Part shown: positions 59,201 through 64,000 of the stretch, one piece after another
How positions within the stretch are numbered: the first letter of the stretch is position 1
Layout: every line of letters begins with the position of its first letter
Assembly (NCBI GenBank): GCA_013399895.1
Contig: VXBA01001494.1
Location: forward strand, 1,345,825-1,409,824
Length of the DNA stretch: 64,000 nt
Direction: 5' to 3'
Source: Serilophus lunatus
Taxonomy: Eukaryota > Chordata > Aves > Passeriformes > Eurylaimidae
Notes under the pieces: model-generated
The model's database searches: none
The model's input: the letters and a program-made list of their open reading frames with translations, nothing else
What the model was told of the DNA's origin: nothing
Position numbers and translations under genes: made by a program

Positions 59201-62200
59201 AGACGGAGCAGGTTCCTGGCGATGAAGCGGGACGTGACGGTTGGACCCAGTTTGGCTGAGAGCCACCTTACCATCTTACAGGCTGTGTCTGCAAAACAAA
59301 AACAGTCGCAAGGACAGAGCCCGGGACGGTGCAGATTAGTTATCACCCGCCTGCTGTCCCAACCCTGCCAGCCCCAGAGGCAGCACCCTGGGTCTCGGAT
59401 CCACACGCAGAGCTGGCCATTTACACTGGTTTCATTGCTGCCCCCAAGCAGAGACCCCCAAATATGGACCCACTTCTTCCCAGGCTCTGGCTTTAGTGTT
59501 TGCCATGCTCAGCAGACAGGCTTGACACTGGCAGGGTCTTACCCAGCAGTATTGTCTGCTCTTTGTCATCGGAGTGATCTGGCAGCTCCTCTCCCTCCCC
59601 ATCTTCTGGCTCACTGCTGTCATCAGCCAGGGTGACATCCACAGAGGGACCAGCATCCACAACCACTGTCAGCTCTGCATCAACTGCAGCATCATCATGC
59701 TCCTCTTCATCATGTTCCTCTTCCTCCTCCTCCGAGTCCTCGCTCTGTTTCAGGTCCTGGCTGCTGTCCATCGACTTCAAGCTGCTCTTGTCCTTTTGGG
59801 AATCCCCGTCAGCAGGTCTGTCCTCTCCCAGGGACACCTCGCTGGCACTGCTCTTGTCACTCAGCCGGCCAAGGCTGAGCGATTCCTGCTCCTGAGTCTG
59901 CAGGGATTCCCCAACATAGAGGCCACCCTGGAATTCCTCACCCTCGGGCAGATAGGCCTGGTCATGGAAGCTGACACCAGAGGTGTAGTCAAGGAGGTCA
60001 AGCGCAGCAGAGCTGTGCTCCACATCCATTTTGATCTCCTCTCCAAACACACATGACACTGGGCTTTCCCCTCCACTCTCATCGTCCTCAGCCGTTCCGA
60101 GGAGGGATTTGCTCTCTTCCCGCGAGCTCTCGATGCCAATGAGGATTTGCAGGATGTGGGGCAGCAGGTTCAGGAGGAAGGACTGCAGCCCCAGACGCAC
60201 AATCAGCTGAGCCACAAAGCAGTCTGTGTACAGGTAGAACCTGCCATGGCGGTAGCAGGGGGTCTCGTATGCTCCAATCAGGGGCTTGAGCAAGTATTTA
60301 TTGGCATTCTTTGGGCCAAGGGATTTAGCTATGGGTTCAAAGAGGTACCACGCTGCATAGACAGCGGTGTTCTCCTCAGACATCAGAGATAATATGAAGG
60401 GCAGAAGAATCTCCAAGCCTTCAGGAGTGATTTCAGAAAGGATCCCCTCCAGCTGCTGCCACAGCTGGAAAACAAGCTCCCGACCTTGACCTTCATCCTC
60501 TATCTTCTTTGCTTGATAGGTGAAAATGAACTTGTGCAGAGCTGGAAAGTACGTGGGGAAGGGGACAATGGAGCTGAAGGGACTGAGGAGCTGCATGGGA
60601 CAGGGTGGAGGGAGGCCCTGGGAGATGGGTTTGTATTCAAACAACTGTGCCATGCTCTTGCCTGGCCTGGTCTTCAGAAGCTTCTCCACTGGCACGTTCA
60701 GCTGCAGCAAGACATGCAGCACGTGCTGGAGCGGCGCCGGGATCTCCTTGGGATGGTAACGACACAGGTTTCGCACCATCAGGAACCTCTCCAACAGGGA
60801 TGCATCGGGCTTTGAAGGACGAATCCTCGGTGCAAATATAATCTCAGCTACCAGAATGCCCAAAGCTTGCATGTCCCTCTGGAACAGATCTGACAGACCC
60901 AGGGGTGGCTCTTCCCATGGCTGCTCCATTAGCTGCATCTCACTGCTTAAGCCTTTAACCAAGAAATTGTCCAGTTTCTCCAGTTCTTCCAGGGCCTGGA
61001 GCGGATGGAAGCCTTCAGGAAGTGTGATCTTCATGTCAACCTGATCCAAAGCACCTGCCTTGCTCCGACGGAGCGGTCGGACACCTGAAGACTTGCCATC
61101 TGTGGCATAAGCAGGGAGGGTGGAGGGCTGTGCTGAAGGCAGAGTCGCAGAGGGCTGGTCCGCAACTCTACCAGTAGCAGGAATTGAATCCAGGGCTTCC
61201 ATGCCTTGCTCTAAATCATCCTCACCAGCGATAGATTTTTCCCCAGACCAGGTGGTTTCACTGGGAGTAGCCTCCAGCACCAGCCCATTGACTGCATCCG
61301 TCACCTGGCCTTGGATATCCTCCAAAAACACAGTCTCCCTGATGTTCTGCAGAAGAGGCCGGGCAATGGCTGGAGCTTCAGCAGGAGTGTAGGCAGGACC
61401 CACCATGCGCCTGGGATGAGGCTGGTCAAACAGCTGCACAACCCCGTAGGTCGTCAGGTGCGTGTGGTTGTCAACTAGATGGAGGCAGACGTTCTTCTCC
61501 TTGACTGCATCCTTCCCCAGCAGTTTGTATCCAAACGTGAGGTCAATCCAGTGGTGGAGGTCCTGGGAGACCTCCCGACTCTCAAGCAGCATGCGGTGAA
61601 CCTCAATGAACTCCTCGTAGGAGCTACACCAGGATGGCACATCCAGGTCAGGCATGTCCGGGTGGATGGATCGGAAGATGGAGGGGTCCGTGTAAAACTC
61701 TGGGATGCACTCATCCGGGGTCCAGCTCTGCATGCGCTCCATGCTGGCTGGATACTCGTTGGGCTCCCACTGGGACCTCACGTGGCAGCACAGCACTGCC
61801 TTGGGTGTCCTCCGAGCCGTGTACACATAGTAGGTGATATCCGAAAGGACGTCGGAGATGTGATGGGGGACGTGGAGCTGCTCCCCAGTTGACCCCCCAG
61901 CAACAAATGCCTGCTTGGTCATCTCATAGGTGAAATCCAGCTGCTTGTCTCCCTTGTTGAGACGGAACTTGGACTTCCTTAAGTCCCTGAACTTGCCGTT
62001 TTTGGTAGTGAAGTCCACCACCCATGGAAGAACTGGGTGATAATTGGGGTCTCCCATTCTCCTCCCAGCCAAACTGTTCAGACGCATAAGGTAGTCAAAG
62101 TTGCTGACCTGCCCATGCACCCACTGCAACACCAGGTCTCGGAGCTCCTTCTGGCAGGCAGTGCACCTCGCCCCCTGCCCAACACAGCTTTGTTTGCTCT

Positions 62201-63068
62201 CTCCCTTCAGATTCCCTCCCTCCTCCTGCGGTCCCTCGTACTCTCTGAAGTTCACACGGAGCCGGCTGCACAGCTTCTCATCCACAGCCACATCCCGAAG
62301 GGAGAAGGCACCACAAGCCAGACCCACTTGGTGACAAGCCCTCATGGCCTGCAGCACGTGGAAGAGGATGAAGAGGATTTTGGCATGGCTGTTAGTGAGC
62401 TTGGCCGGGCTGAACGTCACGATATCATGCAGACAGTACTGCACATAAGGGTAGATGATGTACAACATGTTGCCCGACTCCAGCAGAGCTTCAGCCTGCA
62501 GCACGTTGGGGCAGAAGGGCACCCCTTTGGCTGCTGCCGGGCTCTCCTTGGCAGGGGAAGCACCGGGCACGTTCCTGCCCACCTGAAGGACGGGGCAGCC
62601 ATAAGCCTTCTGCAGGGCAGCCCTCAGCACGTCCAGGGCCGGCACGGTGGGTGGCACATCTGCGTGCCGGTACGGCCGCGCGTAAAGGGAGTGAGCGCGG
62701 CACCACAGGTTGCGGTAATTCTGGGAGGCAACGCTCTGCATGAAGCCGTGCAGGGTCTCCAGAGGCTCTCCGGGTGGGGGCTGTGCCCGCAGCGGATACG
62801 CCAGCCGGGCCTTCCGCAGCCCGTGGATCTCCACGCGGGTCCAGCCCGCGGGCAGCTTCTGCACCGAGTGCTGCAGGAACGTCCTGACCTCCACCTCGCT
62901 CAGCCCCTCCGGCCGCGGGCAGGACGCGGGCAGCACCCGACGCTCCTTGAGGCTCGAGAGCCATTTCACCGGGACAAAGGCGGTGACGTGGGTCCTGTCG
63001 GTGGCGGTGGCCAGCTGCCGGCGGTCGATGTTCAGGTCCTTCTCCACGCTCTGCAGGAAGCTGTCCAT
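53273..63068 (-). CDS. WDR81: WD repeat-containing protein 81 (BEACH-WD40)
   Basis: WDR81 works with WDR91 on endosomes to restrain PI3-kinase complex activity, and also acts in clearance of protein aggregates. Coding exons are 63068-59543, 59288-59181, 59067-58877, 57046-56856, 56622-56457, 56278-56113, 55812-55114, 54940-54795, 54612-54433 and 53599-53273, giving 5700 nt and 1899 aa (human 1941). The giant first coding exon is characteristic. A BEACH domain spans roughly residues 310-590 (NFDYLMRLNSLAGRRMGDPN, then IPEFYTDPSIF and LTFGYKLLG). A Ser/Glu/Asp-rich stretch with the acidic run EDSEEEEEEHDEEEHDD closes that exon. WD40 repeats run from about residue 1597 to the end (SGSKDKTVRLW, SSSSDHSLTVW, LLLGSDNGIIRLLA). 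The start MDSFLQSVEKDLNID corresponds to an internal human Met, has a strong Kozak context (AACATGG), and follows an acceptor; upstream frame residues are intronic. Confidence 0.95.
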
Positions 63069-63237
63069 GTTGGCTTCTGCTGGGAGAAAGGCAGCCCAGA
63101 GAGGCTGTGAGCGAGGGAGCAGCGCGGAACTGTCCTGCCCACCCCACCGAGTGGGCACCACACAACAAGTCTCACTTCCCCATTAGCAAGGAGGAAAAAA
63201 ATGCTGGGTTTTGAGCTTGGTGACTGTACCAGGAGGT

Positions 63238-63740
63238 GGGGGTTGACAAGGAACAAGCTCTAGACAGGAGGGACATAGTGGGCCCTCCACAGCCAGAGAT
63301 GGGGACGTGGTGGGGCTTACATAGCCCCAGAGCCAGGGAGGGGCAAATGATGGGACTTGCACAGTCCAAGTGCTGTGGAAGGGGACGTGATGGGGACTTC
63401 TGCAGCCCTAGAGTTAATGGGGATGGCACCTCCTCAGCAAGGGAGCAGGACACGATGGTACCTCCACAGGTGGAGGGGGCCCACAGTGGGATCTCCGCAG
63501 CCCCAGGCCTGAGGGGAGGACACGATGAGACCACCAAGGCGCCCCAAGGTCTGGTGGCAGTAATACGATGTGATATACAGAAAGGGACATGATAGTTCTT
63601 CTGCAGCCCCTGAGCGGCTGGTGGGGGAGGACACGATGGCATCTCCACAGCTGGTGGAGGCACATGGTGGGATCTCCGCAGCGAGACCCCGATGCTGAGG
63701 AGGGGACACAAGGGGGCCTCTACCTTCCCAGGGCCAGAGA
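63238..63740. repeat. Degenerate GC-rich minisatellite in WDR81 intron 1
   Basis: A motif resembling GGACACGATGGGATCTCCRC followed by an AGCCCC-rich spacer recurs roughly ten times at irregular 30-60 bp spacing (for example near 63301, 63381, 63449, 63518 and 63630). Units are diverged, so the period is not exact. It gives long GC-rich open frames on the minus strand that are not genes. Confidence 0.7.
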
Positions 63741-63964
63741 GGGGCCCCCGGGGGCGAGACAGAGGATGCCCACGGCAAAGAGCACATTCCCCGCACCGAC
63801 CCACGGCCACGGCCGGAGACGCGGCCCCGCGCCCCGCAGGGCCCTCGCTACCGTCGGGGGGAGCGCGGAGCCGGGCTGAGCCCCGTAGCCCCGAGGGCCG
63901 GTCTCGGGAGCCCTCACCCGCCCCTCAGGGGGTGTCCCTCACCGCCCCGGCGGCCCCGCGTTAC

Positions 63965-64000
63965 CTGGCGGCGGCGGCGGCGGCTCCGCCGCGGCGGGGG
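63965..64000 (-). other. WDR81: WDR81 non-coding first exon (partial)
   Basis: On the minus strand a GCC-triplet tract ends in CGCCAG|GTAACG, a good donor with the last exonic base at 63965. It pairs with the acceptor just upstream of the WDR81 ATG (CTCCCAG near 63084). No ATG is visible in the 36 exonic bases shown, and the exon continues outside the window. The CpG-rich surroundings fit a promoter region. Confidence 0.55.

Noticed and set aside
62037..63110. 357-codon open frame on the plus strand opposite WDR81
   Set aside because: It is antisense to the conserved BEACH exon, has no recognisable domain or splice context, and is explained by GC-rich codon use of WDR81.
63172..63810. 212-codon minus-strand frame upstream of WDR81
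   Set aside because: It covers the degenerate minisatellite; its Pro/Ser/Cys-rich product reflects repeated units, and splice signals place it inside intron 1.
1..64000. CRISPR arrays, operons, bacterial promoters and tRNA or rRNA genes
   Set aside because: The window is vertebrate nuclear DNA; I found no spaced direct repeats of CRISPR type and no tRNA or rRNA sequence I could recognise.

Overview
This is nuclear DNA from a bird. The evidence is five vertebrate multi-exon genes with GT-AG introns, compact spacing, and several truncated CR1 LINE copies, the dominant avian retrotransposon. The order WDR81 - SERPINF2 - SERPINF1 - SMYD4 - RPA1, with only SMYD4 on the opposite strand, matches the block I know from human 17p13.3, shown here in reverse. 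The sequence does not settle the species.

Layout. 1-2070: intergenic, downstream of RPA1. 2992-24706 (-): RPA1, 17 coding exons, 614 aa, complete. 24707-24936: GC-rich shared promoter. 24937-31931 (+): SMYD4, 10 coding exons, 796 aa, complete. 32740-37010 (-): SERPINF1 (PEDF), 7 coding exons, 416 aa, complete. 37019-43040: intergenic sequence that probably holds the SERPINF1 non-coding first exon. 43777-49655 (-): SERPINF2 (alpha-2-antiplasmin), 8 visible coding exons, interrupted near its signal peptide by a 416-base run of N (49192-49607). 49660-51890: intergenic. 53273-63068 (-): WDR81, 10 coding exons, 1899 aa, with a non-coding exon at 63965 onward that runs off the window.

The genes are not one pathway. 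RPA1 is the large subunit of the ssDNA-binding RPA complex. SMYD4 is a TPR/MYND/SET protein. SERPINF1 and SERPINF2 are secreted serpins from an old tandem duplication, one non-inhibitory and one a plasmin inhibitor. WDR81 is a BEACH/WD40 endosomal protein. RPA1 and SMYD4 are divergent and share a promoter; SMYD4 and SERPINF1 converge with poly(A) signals about 530 bp apart; SERPINF1, SERPINF2 and WDR81 run head to tail.

I found no wholly new system. The observations most worth checking are: the SERPINF2 reactive loop, where Ser replaces the Met that follows the P1 Arg in the human protein; its short C-terminal tail without RGD; an upstream ORF whose stop overlaps the SMYD4 start codon; and repeat DNA (CR1, a 55-bp minisatellite, a GGTTT microsatellite) built into splice-site neighbourhoods of SMYD4. 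All exon boundaries were read by eye from splice sites, reading phase and remembered human proteins. Each internal exon length agrees with its reading phase.
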